A DNA stretch of 64,000 nt from Brevibacterium sp. W7.2. GTDB lineage: Bacteria; Actinomycetota; Actinomycetes; Actinomycetales; Brevibacteriaceae. Within the stretch, counting starts at the first letter, position 1, and every line of letters starts with the position of its first letter. Position numbers and translations under genes: made by a program. Below the pieces are notes generated by a model. The model saw only the letters and a list, made by a program, of their open reading frames with translations. It made no database searches and was not told where the DNA came from. Shown piece by piece: positions 50,501 to 58,363 of the stretch. The DNA lies in NCBI RefSeq assembly GCF_018137945.1, contig NZ_CP073089.1, positions 868,001 to 932,000 of the forward strand, read 5' to 3'.

Positions 50501-51797
50501 GCGTCGTGATGACGTTGAGGATCGCTCCGGCGTCGATCGTCGTACCGAGCACGGAGATCCGCAGATCGGTGGTGACAGTCGGACGCGTGGCATCCGTGCC
50601 CGCCAGCTGACCGAGTGTCGCATCGACGGTCACCGCACCGGTGATCGTCTGCCCGAGCAGCGAGATGGTGGCCGGCAGCTTGATGATGAGATGGACGTTG
50701 TCGAGAGCCTCGGTGAGGGTGTCATTGACGCGTCCGGTGAGTGCGCCGAGCGCATCGGCCACGGCATCGGTGATCGTCGTGATCGTCGCCGAGGTGAGCA
50801 CCTCGGTGTTCGGTGCCAGACCATTGAGATCCTCGCCGTTGCCACCTTCGACGATCTTCGCGAGATCGACCACGATGTCTCCGCTGCCGATGTCGATCGA
50901 GACGATGCCCGACCTGTCCTCGAGCTTCTCCCGGATGACGTTCTCGACGACGCTGTTGAGGGCGTCGCGGGTCTCGACACTGACCTTCGTGTCCGCTCCG
51001 CCGACACTGACCCGGCCGAGCAGCACATTCGCATCGATCCCGATCGTCGCGAGTTCGGACGCGAGTCCTTCGTCGCCGATGGCGTCATCGAGCACCTGCC
51101 CGGTCCCGTCGACCGCGACCTCGAGGGAGTCGGAGAGCCGACTGACCGCAGGACTCGAGATCGTGAGCTTCCCGTCGGCGACGACGTAATCGGAGGTCAC
51201 CGAATCCGCATCCGCCTCGGCCCGGGAGGCCAGTGCCCCGAGCTCGAGACTGAGTTCGTCGACGACCTCGTCGGTGACGTCGCTGAGGCCGAGCTGTTCG
51301 AGCAGCGGTGTGAGGCTGACCGTGGCGTTGCCGTAGGCGCCGGGATTGTCGGGATCGACGTTGATCGCTCCGTCCTGTCCCACAGCGCCGGCACTCGCGA
51401 CGGCGCTGTCGAAGGACGGTGCGTGACCGAAGGCGTTGAGCGCCCCGACCTCGCCGAGGTGGAGGAGACCATTTCCGTCCTCACCGCTGATGAGCGGGAG
51501 GGAGACGTTGGGCAGCTGAATGCTCAGGGCCTGGAGGGCCGCCACGTCGAGGGGAGTGTGGTCGGCCTCGGGGCTCGACGGATAGGTGCTGCGCGCCGAG
51601 GAGACGTCGAGGAGATCCGCAGTGATGAGGTCCGTGTCGATGACCTGCCCGTGTGCCTCGGCGAGTTCATCGGGATCGATCGGCACCGCCGTGCCCGGGG
51701 ACGTGATGAGAACGGTCAGCCCCACGGCTGTCGCCGCGGCGACGGCGCCGATCGAGGCACGGTATCGGGAACGCACCCGGTTGCGGAATGTCTTCAT
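47511..51797 (-). CDS. LPXTG-type surface protein with long D/A/S/T repeat stalk (choice-of-anchor G family)
   Basis: 1428 residues from ATG 51797 (GTGGGGG just upstream; an ATG at 51821 adds 8). A Sec signal peptide (basic start, hydrophobic residues 18-38, cleavage near 45) is followed by a folded region of about 480 residues with repeated I/V/L-rich segments that I recall as choice-of-anchor G proteins. Residues about 525-1330 are a low-complexity stalk of Asp, Ala, Ser, Thr and Pro in at least four S/T-N-V/T-N-A-A-A-starting modules. The C-terminus has L-P-R-T-G (about residue 1388), a hydrophobic segment and R-R-D-R, a sortase sorting signal. No sortase gene is in the window. Function: wall-anchored adhesin or spacer. 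Confidence 0.87.
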   Translation of the reverse strand: MKTFRNRVRSRYRASIGAVAAATAVGLTVLITSPGTAVPIDPDELAEAHGQVIDTDLITADLLDVSSARSTYPSSPEADHTPLDVAALQALSIQLPNVSLPLISGEDGNGLLHLGEVGALNAFGHAPSFDSAVASAGAVGQDGAINVDPDNPGAYGNATVSLTPLLEQLGLSDVTDEVVDELSLELGALASRAEADADSVTSDYVVADGKLTISSPAVSRLSDSLEVAVDGTGQVLDDAIGDEGLASELATIGIDANVLLGRVSVGGADTKVSVETRDALNSVVENVIREKLEDRSGIVSIDIGSGDIVVDLAKIVEGGNGEDLNGLAPNTEVLTSATITTITDAVADALGALTGRVNDTLTEALDNVHLIIKLPATISLLGQTITGAVTVDATLGQLAGTDATRPTVTTDLRISVLGTTIDAGAILNVITTPVIDAVLGITEPIIGNIITATADEVSNSVQGIVDPLLTSLDPVFEALNQVIGVTINEQVETPVPQRQDATRAFAAAAAPTDMFTVSAVSLEVLPGVDAVDVNLASSSVRTSAQDEADPDANTNAAASASASASADDDGNPAAAAASEAAANDDATTTASAAADPDAVAAAESAATEDASSQASTDSTTDASASSTAASQAAAQADSTDDTNAGASTAADADPAAAAQAASTADSSSEASAEAAAAADASTDPDSTADQSTDPDTAATADASTDPDAAADPDAATDPDAAADPDAAADPDASADPDAAADQDSSTDPDASTDPDASADPDASAAADASTDPDAAADPDAAAGADSSANVNAAASASASANADADGNPAAQVAAQAAADEDATTTASAAADANAEAAAESAATEEATSDTTADASADPNAAANEAAQAAATADNTDDTNADQSAAANADASSAAQAASTADSSSEASVEAAATADASTDPDGTADQSTDPDASAAADAATDPDASAGADSSVNVNAAASASASANADADGNPAAQVAAQAAADEDATTTASAAADANAEAAAESAATEEATSDTTADASADPNAAANEAAQAAATADNTDDTNADQSAAANADASSAAQAASTADSSSEASVEAAAAADASTDPDGTADQSTDPDASADPEGSADQSTDPDASTDPDASTDPDASADPDTAAAADASTDPDASTDPDASADPEGSADQSTDPDAGSDPDSSANVNAAATASASASADDDGNPAAQAAAEAAADEDATTTASAAANENAEAAAESAATEDASSEASADATSDPDASSEAASQAAAEADTADDANAAATAAADADPAAAASATATADSGAEASAAAASDGDPKGSSESDSGAAADAAQATSTSTADAAASANAGGSAAAEGADGTSSAGGSSTSGGASSSAGGGSSSSAEASAGTGGSSSASSTASGGGDLPRTGADGLAAMITVAALLVLGGAAVILASRRDRIFRGRH
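48514..48968 (-). repeat. stalk repeat copy B in the surface-protein gene
   Basis: 455 bases that are about 97 percent identical to 49006-49460, offset by 492 bases (164 codons). The two copies encode one near-identical module starting at N-V-N-A-A-A-S-A and continuing past A-D-Q-S-A-A-A-N-A-D. Confidence 0.85.
49006..49460 (-). repeat. stalk repeat copy A in the surface-protein gene
   Basis: Partner of 48514-48968. Differences I see by eye are scattered third-position or single-codon changes and a block near 49033-49050. More diverged relatives of the module lie at about 49720-50130 and 47990-48290. Confidence 0.85.
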
Positions 51798-52356
51798 AGC
51801 CCCCACTTCGGCAGTGATCATCTCTGATGCTGATGCTGAACAGACCCTGAGTGCTCGAAGGCAATCGGCTGGCAGTTCATCACCGAGATTACGGAAACAC
51901 TAAACCGTCATCATCACGTCATAAATAACGTTATGACTCCGTTATAAATACTTTCCAGTAGATATTGCAGGCGCTCTACGGCTGTGATCCGATGATTGAT
52001 CGAGCGCTCATTGCAGAATGGTTTACTCCGTAAAGAAGCTGCCTTGCGCCGGAGGAGAACCCGATCAGCTCATCGTTGTCCCTGGTCAAAGAGTCATATA
52101 GGCGCAGGGATGGATGCCGGCTGCGCAGCGGAGGTATACGAATCGTCGATTTCACATACTCTCGTGAATGACCCGATGGCATCGCACTCACAGCGAACTT
52201 CAGGTGTTATTCAATGAGACTGCGGGAATATGACAGTCATGGAGCCTTCGCGTTACCGGAAACGGTCAACTAGAGTCCGCAGCAGGCCACTGGACAAGAC
52301 GGCCTCTCACACGACGGGACCATCGGCAGCCGGTCCCCATGTCAAAGGAGCGAAAG
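51798..52356. other. AT-rich gene-free gap with promoter-like palindromes
   Basis: No credible gene. The stretch 51880-51970 is much more A/T-rich than the rest of the window. It holds the palindrome ATAACGTTAT (51925-51934) inside TCATAA...TTATGA, and two direct copies of GTYATAAATA (51918 and 51941) spaced 23 bases. These are plausible promoter elements for the surface-protein gene (minus). TAGAGT near 52273 may be a -10 box for the oxidase gene (plus). Confidence 0.45.
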
Positions 52357-53571
52357 ATGAGCAAGGTCAGGCGCATCGCCGTCATCGGGGCCGGCATCAT
52401 CGGAGCGGCGGTCGCCCGCGAGCTCCTCCTGCGAGATGAGTCCGCCGACGTCACCCTCTATGAGAAGGAGGACGGGCCCGCAGTGCACCAGACCGGGCAC
52501 AACTCCGGTGTCGTCCATGCCGGTCTCTACTACGAGCCGGGCAGCCTCAAAGCGCGTCTGTGCCGCCGCGGCGTCGAGCTCATCCGCGATTTCGCCGCCG
52601 CGCACGGTGTCGCCGTCGACGAGTGCGGAAAGGTCGTCGTCGCCACCGACGACGTCGAGGTCGGCCGGCTGCACGCCATCCACGAACGGGCCATCGCCAA
52701 CGGGGTCCCCGACGTCGTGATGCTCGATCGCGACGGTCTGGCCGAAGTCGAACCGCAGGCCGTCGGTGTGGCCGCGCTCCATTCCCCGCACACGGCGATC
52801 ATCGACTACCCGGGCCTCACCGACGCGCTCGTCGTCGACTTCCGTCGTCGCGGCGGTCGTGTGCGGTTCTCGACCCCGGTGTCCCGCGTCGAACGCCGAG
52901 GCGGACCGGCCGGAGAGCGCGCGATCGTCCACTCGGACAAGGACGCGCTCGAATTCGACGCCGTCATCGCGTGTGCCGGGCTCCAGTCCGATCGCCTCGC
53001 CGCCCGGTCCGGAGAGAGCGCACAGCCGTCGGTGGTGCCGTTCTTCGGGCAGTACTTCATCCTCGATCCCGCGTTCGACGCGGTCGTCAACGGGCTCATC
53101 TACCCCGTGCCCGACCCGAAGTACCCCTTCCTCGGCGTGCACGTCACGCGCCGCATCGACGGCGGCGTGATGATCGGCCCCAACGCGTTCCTCTCGTTCT
53201 CCCGGGAGGGATACTCAGGGCTCGGCCTCAACGTGCGCGATGCGCTGTCGATCGCCGCCGATGCCGGATTCTGGAGATTCGCCGCGGGCAATCTGCCCAC
53301 CGCTGTCCGGGAGATCGGCGGGGTGCTCTCGACCGAGCGGTTCGTCGCCGAGGCGGCCCGCTACGTGCCGCAGCTGGCCGGGGCGACCGGGCAGCGGGCC
53401 ACCCGCGGCATCCGCGCCCAGGCGATGAACCGGGACGGCTCGCTCGTCGACGACTTCGTCATCGATCGCGCCGGACCGGCGATGTTCGTCCGCAATGCTC
53501 CCTCGCCCGGTGCCACCTCGGCGCTGGCCATCGCCGAGCACCTCGTCGACCGAGCCCTTGCTGACTCCTGA
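52357..53571 (+). CDS. lhgO: L-2-hydroxyglutarate oxidase
   Basis: 404 residues from ATG 52357, with GGAG 6 bases upstream. FAD-dependent oxidoreductase of the DAO family: I-A-V-I-G-A-G-I-I-G-A-A-V-A-R-E-L at the N-terminus, H-Q-T-G-H-N-S-G-V-V-H-A-G-L-Y-Y-E-P-G-S-L-K near residue 48 (a signature of LhgO/L2HGDH), and R-G-I-R-A-Q-A-M-N-R-D-G-S-L-V-D-D-F near the C-terminus. It oxidises L-2-hydroxyglutarate to 2-oxoglutarate, passing electrons to the quinone pool in E. coli. It stands alone; no csiD or lysine-catabolism partners are nearby. Confidence 0.93.
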   Translation: MSKVRRIAVIGAGIIGAAVARELLLRDESADVTLYEKEDGPAVHQTGHNSGVVHAGLYYEPGSLKARLCRRGVELIRDFAAAHGVAVDECGKVVVATDDVEVGRLHAIHERAIANGVPDVVMLDRDGLAEVEPQAVGVAALHSPHTAIIDYPGLTDALVVDFRRRGGRVRFSTPVSRVERRGGPAGERAIVHSDKDALEFDAVIACAGLQSDRLAARSGESAQPSVVPFFGQYFILDPAFDAVVNGLIYPVPDPKYPFLGVHVTRRIDGGVMIGPNAFLSFSREGYSGLGLNVRDALSIAADAGFWRFAAGNLPTAVREIGGVLSTERFVAEAARYVPQLAGATGQRATRGIRAQAMNRDGSLVDDFVIDRAGPAMFVRNAPSPGATSALAIAEHLVDRALADS

Positions 53572-53690
53572 GTAGCGAGCATCCTCACTGGTCAGAGGCG
53601 CACTTCGTGTCCCGGCGGTGCCCTCGACTAAGCTTAATCCGGCATCGCCGCGAGATCGAGACCGCGGTGAGGGACGAATGAGGGAGTTTC

Positions 53691-54683
53691 ATGGCTGTAC
53701 TGGTCACCGGAGGAGCAGGCTACATCGGTTCGCACGTGGTGCGCCTGCTCACCGAACGCGGTGACGACGTCCTCGTCGTCGATGACTTCTCGACGGGAAT
53801 CGCCGATCGCGTCGCCGGACTGCCCGTCCTCGACCTCGACCTCGCCGCCCCCGACGCCGAGGACCGCCTCGTCGCCGCCATCGACGAGCACGGGATCGAC
53901 TCGATCATCCACTTCGCGGCGAAGAAGCAGGTCGGCGAATCCGTCGAACAGCCCGTCCACTACTACCGCCAGAACATCGGCGGCCTGACGAACATCCTCG
54001 CCGCCGTCGAGCGCACCGGCATCGCCTCCCTCGTCTTCTCCTCCTCCGCCGCCACCTACGGCATGCCCGACGTCGACCTCGTCGCTGAGGACCTCGAGTG
54101 CCGGCCGATCAACCCCTACGGGGAGACGAAGCTCATCGGCGAATGGATGATCGACAACGCCATCACCGCGGCGCAGATGCGCGGAGTCCCGTTCAACGCC
54201 GTCAAGCTGCGCTACTTCAACGTCGCCGGCGCCGGCTGGCCCGAACTCGCCGACACCGCGGTGATGAACCTCATCCCGATCGTCCTCGGCCGGGTCGCCG
54301 CCGGCAAGGCCCCGATCGTCTTCGGCGATGACTACGACACCCCCGACGGCACGTGCATCCGCGACTACGTCCACGTCAAGGACCTCGCCGAGGCCCACAT
54401 CGCCGCGCTCGACTACATGAAGTCCGGGGACACCTCGGAGACCGTGTTCAACGTCGGCACGGGCACCGGAGCCTCGGTCAAGGAGGTCATCGACACCATC
54501 GCCGAGGTGACCGGCCGTGACATCGTCCCGGAGATGGGCGAGCGGCGGGCAGGGGATCCTCCCGCCCTGGTCGCCGACGTCTCCCGGATCTCGGCCCAGC
54601 TGAGCTGGAAGGCCGAGTACGGACTCGACGAGATCGTCCGCAGCGCCGTCGCCGCCGCAGGGATGCTGCCCGCGGCCAAGTAA
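53691..54683 (+). CDS. galE: UDP-glucose 4-epimerase
   Basis: 330 residues. Extended short-chain dehydrogenase: G-G-A-G-Y-I-G-S-H for NAD, S-S-S-A-A-T-Y-G and the catalytic Y-G-E-T-K, and the R-Y-F-N-V-A-G-A segment characteristic of GalE. It interconverts UDP-glucose and UDP-galactose, supplying sugar donors for wall polymers such as those made by the 24-37 kb cluster. The promoter region holds TAAGCT (a -10-like hexamer) about 60 bases upstream. The protein is the usual length. Confidence 0.93.
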   Translation: MAVLVTGGAGYIGSHVVRLLTERGDDVLVVDDFSTGIADRVAGLPVLDLDLAAPDAEDRLVAAIDEHGIDSIIHFAAKKQVGESVEQPVHYYRQNIGGLTNILAAVERTGIASLVFSSSAATYGMPDVDLVAEDLECRPINPYGETKLIGEWMIDNAITAAQMRGVPFNAVKLRYFNVAGAGWPELADTAVMNLIPIVLGRVAAGKAPIVFGDDYDTPDGTCIRDYVHVKDLAEAHIAALDYMKSGDTSETVFNVGTGTGASVKEVIDTIAEVTGRDIVPEMGERRAGDPPALVADVSRISAQLSWKAEYGLDEIVRSAVAAAGMLPAAK

Positions 54684-54760
54684 TCCGCACCGTGCTCCCA
54701 GCGCCGGGTCCCCGGCGCCGGTTCTCGGTGCCGTCCTGACCTGATCAAGGAGACCCCGTC

Positions 54761-56116
54761 GTGGATCCCACACCCTTCAGCCCGTACGCCCTGCTCATCG
54801 ACTCGGGCCTCCTCGGCGCGCTGCTCGTCGTCGGCACCATCCTGCGCGCCCGGATCCGCGTCCTGCAGACGATGATGGTCCCGGCCGGAGTGATCGCCGG
54901 ATTCCTCGGACTGCTCATGGGCCCCAACGGCCTCGGCTGGCTGCCGTTCTCCGACCAGCTGGGCACGTACTCCTCGCTGCTCATCGTCGTCGTCTTCGCG
55001 TGCCTGTCGCTGACGAGCGACTTCAACATCTTCAAGATCGGCCGTTCCGTCGCCGGATTCGCCAGCTACGGCGTCCTCATCTATGCGACCCAGACGGCGC
55101 TCGGCATGGGGCTCGTCCTCGTCCTCCTCGGCCCCCTCCTCGGCGCTCCCGACTCCGTCGGACTCCTCCTCTTCGCCGGGTGGGCCGGCGGGTTCGGCTC
55201 GGCCGCCGCGATCGGCACGGTCTTCACCGAGGCGGGTGACCCGGCGGTGCAGTCGCTGGCCTTCACCGCCGCGACCGTCGGCATGCTCACCGGCATCATC
55301 GGCGGCATCATCCAGGCGAAGATCGGCGCCGCGAAGGGCCATGCCAAAGAGTTCGTGGGACTGAGCGAGGTCCCCGCCGAACTGCGCACCGGCGTGCTCG
55401 ACCACGAGCAGGAGAAGCCGCCCATCGGCACCCACATGTTCTCCGGCAGCGCGATCGAATCCCTGACCTTCCAGGCCGGAATCGTCGCCACCGTCTCCGC
55501 TGCCGCGTACGGAGTCAACCTCATCCTCGGCGAGCTCATGCCGTCGGTGACGTTCCCGCTCTTCTCGATCGCGTTCATCGTCGGCCTCATCCTCCGCAGC
55601 ATCCTCGCGGGCACGAAGACGACGAAGTTCATCGACAAGGAGACGCAGAACTCGATCTCCGGTCTCGCCACCGACGTCCTCATCGTCTGCGGCATCGCCT
55701 CGGTCGTCCCGTCCTTCGTCGCCGACCAGTGGCTGTCGCTGCTCATCCTCTTCATCGTCGGACTCGCACTCTGCCTCTTCCTCGGCCTCTGGGTCGCCCC
55801 GCGGGTGATGAGCGACGGCTGGTTCGAACGCCAGCTCTTCACGTGGGGGTGGGCGACCGGCGCCGTGGCCACGGGCATCGCCTTGCTGCGCATCGTCGAT
55901 CCGAAGCTCAACTCCCGCACGCTCGAGGACTTCTCGCTCGCGTACCTCCCGGTCATCCCCGTCGAGGTCGCCGCCGTGACCTTCGCGCCGCTGCTCGTCC
56001 TCGGCGGGGCCGCGTGGGCGGTCGTCGGGATCTGGGGTGCGATCGCCGTCGGCGCGCTCGCGGTGGCGCTCTACATCATGGCCGCCAACCGCCGCGAGCT
56101 CGTGCCCGTCGGCTGA
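54761..56116 (+). CDS. GltS-type sodium/glutamate symporter
   Basis: 451 residues with a GTG start behind AAGGAGACCCCGTC. About eleven to twelve hydrophobic helices. The G-F-L-G-L-L-M-G run and the G-W-A-G-G-F-G-S-A-A-A-I-G-T loop resemble the re-entrant-loop repeats of the ESS (glutamate:sodium symporter) family. It would take up glutamate or a related dicarboxylate with sodium at the cytoplasmic membrane. It begins 77 bases after galE and is likely a separate unit; galE, gltS and the sarcosine-oxidase-like gene all read the same way. Confidence 0.85.
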   Translation: MDPTPFSPYALLIDSGLLGALLVVGTILRARIRVLQTMMVPAGVIAGFLGLLMGPNGLGWLPFSDQLGTYSSLLIVVVFACLSLTSDFNIFKIGRSVAGFASYGVLIYATQTALGMGLVLVLLGPLLGAPDSVGLLLFAGWAGGFGSAAAIGTVFTEAGDPAVQSLAFTAATVGMLTGIIGGIIQAKIGAAKGHAKEFVGLSEVPAELRTGVLDHEQEKPPIGTHMFSGSAIESLTFQAGIVATVSAAAYGVNLILGELMPSVTFPLFSIAFIVGLILRSILAGTKTTKFIDKETQNSISGLATDVLIVCGIASVVPSFVADQWLSLLILFIVGLALCLFLGLWVAPRVMSDGWFERQLFTWGWATGAVATGIALLRIVDPKLNSRTLEDFSLAYLPVIPVEVAAVTFAPLLVLGGAAWAVVGIWGAIAVGALAVALYIMAANRRELVPVG

Positions 56117-56242
56117 CCGCACCCGCGCTCAACGCTGCGAGGCACTGCCGGATGAACCCATCCCGGCAGTGCCTCGCGGCATCTGGCTGCGACGGCATAG
56201 GCTCGGACACGGAACGATGCCGTCGCAGGGGGAGGAGCACCA

Positions 56243-57421
56243 ATGACCGAGCACATCGTCATCGGTGCCGGGCTCGCCGGTGCCGCCGCGGCGTGGGCGC
56301 TGACCGCCCGCGGAGAGAACGTCACCGTCGTCGACCGGCTCACGCCGGCGAATGCGCGCGGCAGCTCGCACGGGTCCGCGCGGATCTTCCGCTATGCCTA
56401 CCCCGAACGCCTCTACGCCGAGCTCGTCGTCCGCGCCCGCGACCTGTGGACGGCCGTCGAGGAGTCCGCGGGCATCGAGCTCATCACCCCCACCGGTGCC
56501 CTCGACCACGGGGAGGCCAGGCACACCGCCCAGCTGACCGCTGTCTTCGACGAGCTCGGGATCGACCACGAGGTCCTCGACGCCGAGGCCGCCCGGGCCC
56601 GGTGGCCGCAGTTCGCCTTCGACACCGAGGTGCTCTGGCATCCCGACGCCGGGGTCATCGACGCCGAGCGGTCGGTGCGGACGCTGCTCGACCTCGCCGT
56701 CGCCACCGGCCGTGCCCGGATCCTCGAGGACTGGACCGCGGCCGCGGTGGACCGGCGGTCGACGGGAAGCCTGCGGGTCACCTCGGCGGGAGAGGACGCC
56801 ATCGCCGCGGATTCCGTCATCGTCGCGGCAGGCGGGTGGCTGCCGGCGCTGCTGGGGAACCTCGACCTGCCGGCCGGGTTCCTCTCCTCCCTGCCGACGT
56901 TCGAGGTGCGCGAGGAACAGGCGTTCCACCTGCCCTACCGCGACACCACCGCCGATGGCCGCCCGGCACAGGCGTGGCCGACGTTCATCCACAAGAGTGC
57001 GGAGATCTTCACCTACGGGCTGCCCGGCGGACGCGACGCCGGATTCGCCGGGCAGAAGCTCGCACAGTTCAACGGCGGACGCGTCATCGGCTCCGCCCTC
57101 GACCAGGACGGGCAGATCACCGAGACGATGCGGCAGCGGATGATCGCCTACGCACGGGCGCATCTGCCGGGCCTCGTGCCGGAGCCCTTCGCCGAGACGA
57201 CCTGTCTGTTCACGAACACCCCGAGCGAGGACTTCCTCATCGATTCCGCCGGCGGGGTCACCATCGTCTCCGCGTGCTCGGGGCATGGGGCGAAGTTCGC
57301 TCCGCTGCTCGGCGAGTTCGCCGCAGCGCTGGCGACCGGCGGCGGAGTCCGCGACCAGCTCGGCGGGGGCGTGCCCGAGGAGTTCCGCGCCGCCCACCAC
57401 GCGCATCTGTCCCGGCGGTGA
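56243..57421 (+). CDS. monomeric sarcosine oxidase-like flavoenzyme
   Basis: 392 residues, the normal MSOX/N-methyltryptophan-oxidase length. FAD loop V-I-G-A-G-L-A-G-A-A-A-A-W; the H-G-S-A-R-I-F-R-Y-A-Y-P-E segment; and near residue 318 C-L-F-T-N-T-P-S-E-D-F-L-I-D, whose Cys matches the covalent-FAD cysteine of MSOX; then C-S-G-H-G-A-K-F-A-P. It oxidises a secondary or N-methylated amino acid to glycine-type products, formaldehyde and H2O2. Its stop abuts the stop of the convergent hydrolase gene at TGATCA. The exact substrate is unknown. Confidence 0.87.
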   Translation: MTEHIVIGAGLAGAAAAWALTARGENVTVVDRLTPANARGSSHGSARIFRYAYPERLYAELVVRARDLWTAVEESAGIELITPTGALDHGEARHTAQLTAVFDELGIDHEVLDAEAARARWPQFAFDTEVLWHPDAGVIDAERSVRTLLDLAVATGRARILEDWTAAAVDRRSTGSLRVTSAGEDAIAADSVIVAAGGWLPALLGNLDLPAGFLSSLPTFEVREEQAFHLPYRDTTADGRPAQAWPTFIHKSAEIFTYGLPGGRDAGFAGQKLAQFNGGRVIGSALDQDGQITETMRQRMIAYARAHLPGLVPEPFAETTCLFTNTPSEDFLIDSAGGVTIVSACSGHGAKFAPLLGEFAAALATGGGVRDQLGGGVPEEFRAAHHAHLSRR

Positions 57422-58309
57422 TCACACCTGCGTCGAGAGCCACGTGACCACCTCGGCGGCGAAGGCCTCCGGCGCCTCGAGGACAGCGAGATGTCCGACG
57501 GTCGGGAACCGTGTGACTTCGGGACCTCCGGGCAGCGCCGCGGCGAGTGCCTCGGCGTGGGCGACGGGGATCCACAGATCGGACTCACCCCACGCGATCC
57601 GCACGGGGCACCGCACCTTCGCGAGACGAGCGGCGATCGGGGCTGTGTGCTCGGGTCGCAGTGCCGCGATCTGCCGGTAGAACGCCGACTGACCGGCCGG
57701 GGTCGTCCACGGCCGCGCAAGCTCGGTGATCCACTCCCGTGACAGACCGGGGCCGCCCGCTCCTGCGATGTACTCGGTGACCAGGGCCCGATGCAGCGCC
57801 GGCGGGAGTGCCGCGAAGACCCCCTGACTCTCCGCGACGAGACGGAAGAACGGCGACCCCCACGGCGACAGGGTGACGATGTCGCTGAGATGGAGCGAGC
57901 CGAAGCGGCTGCCCTCGAACAGGTGTGCGCCGAGAGCTGTGGCGCCGCCGATGTCATGGGCGATGACATGGGGCGCGGCGAGGTCCCAGTGGCGCAGGAG
58001 GCGGGCGAACCGTGTGCGCTGAGCGACGAGATCGACCGGCGAGGCGGCATTCGCCTCGATCGAAGTGCCGTACCCGGGCATGTCCCACTGGTGCACGCGC
58101 CACCGGCTGCTCAGCCGGCGGGCCAGCGGCAGCCACATCCTCGACGACCAGGGCGTGCCGTGGCAGATGACGACATCGCCGAGGCTGTCGCCGCCGGTCG
58201 CATCGAGAACGTACGTCCCGATCCGTGCCGTCGACGAGGCGTCGGGACCGCAGGGAATCGGGACGGCGACGCATTCGGGTGCCGGGAACTCTGTGGGTGG
58301 GGTGCTCAT
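57422..58309 (-). CDS. alpha/beta-hydrolase, haloalkane dehalogenase/epoxide hydrolase type
   Basis: 295 residues. H-G-T-P-W-S-S-R-M-W is the oxyanion loop; A-H-D-I-G-G-A carries an Asp nucleophile, as in haloalkane dehalogenases and epoxide hydrolases, rather than a Ser; the acid is in G-E-S-D-L-W and the His in V-G-H-L-A. It should hydrolyse a carbon-halogen bond, an epoxide or a related ester in the cytoplasm. It is divergent from a MerR gene. Its promoter has an exact MerR-type layout, and the start codon lies 6 bases after the -10 box, so the mRNA is probably leaderless and under MerR control. Confidence 0.85.
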   Translation of the reverse strand: MSTPPTEFPAPECVAVPIPCGPDASSTARIGTYVLDATGGDSLGDVVICHGTPWSSRMWLPLARRLSSRWRVHQWDMPGYGTSIEANAASPVDLVAQRTRFARLLRHWDLAAPHVIAHDIGGATALGAHLFEGSRFGSLHLSDIVTLSPWGSPFFRLVAESQGVFAALPPALHRALVTEYIAGAGGPGLSREWITELARPWTTPAGQSAFYRQIAALRPEHTAPIAARLAKVRCPVRIAWGESDLWIPVAHAEALAAALPGGPEVTRFPTVGHLAVLEAPEAFAAEVVTWLSTQV

Positions 58310-58315
58310 GCGTCG

Positions 58316-58346
58316 ACGGTAGAACTTCAGGTCGACCTGAAGTCAA
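58316..58346 (-). promoter_or_regulatory. MerR-type promoter with 20-bp palindrome in a 19-bp spacer
   Basis: On the minus strand TTGACT (58346-58341) and TACCGT (58321-58316) are separated by 19 bases. Within and just around the spacer lies the perfect 20-bp palindrome ACTTCAGGTCGACCTGAAGT (58324-58343). The long spacer with a central dyad is the hallmark of promoters twisted into action by MerR activators. The hydrolase ATG (58309) begins 6 bases after the -10 box. Confidence 0.8.
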
Positions 58347-58363
58347 GGTGCGATGATGGGGAG

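Noticed and set aside
49821-51827. 668-residue open frame opposite the surface-protein gene.
   Set aside because: Antisense shadow of a strongly coding gene; Arg/Gly/Asp-rich and lacks a ribosome binding site or domain.
51976-52217. Short frames of 71-73 residues on both strands in the AT-rich gap.
   Set aside because: No ribosome binding site, non-typical codon use for this genome, no recognisable protein features.
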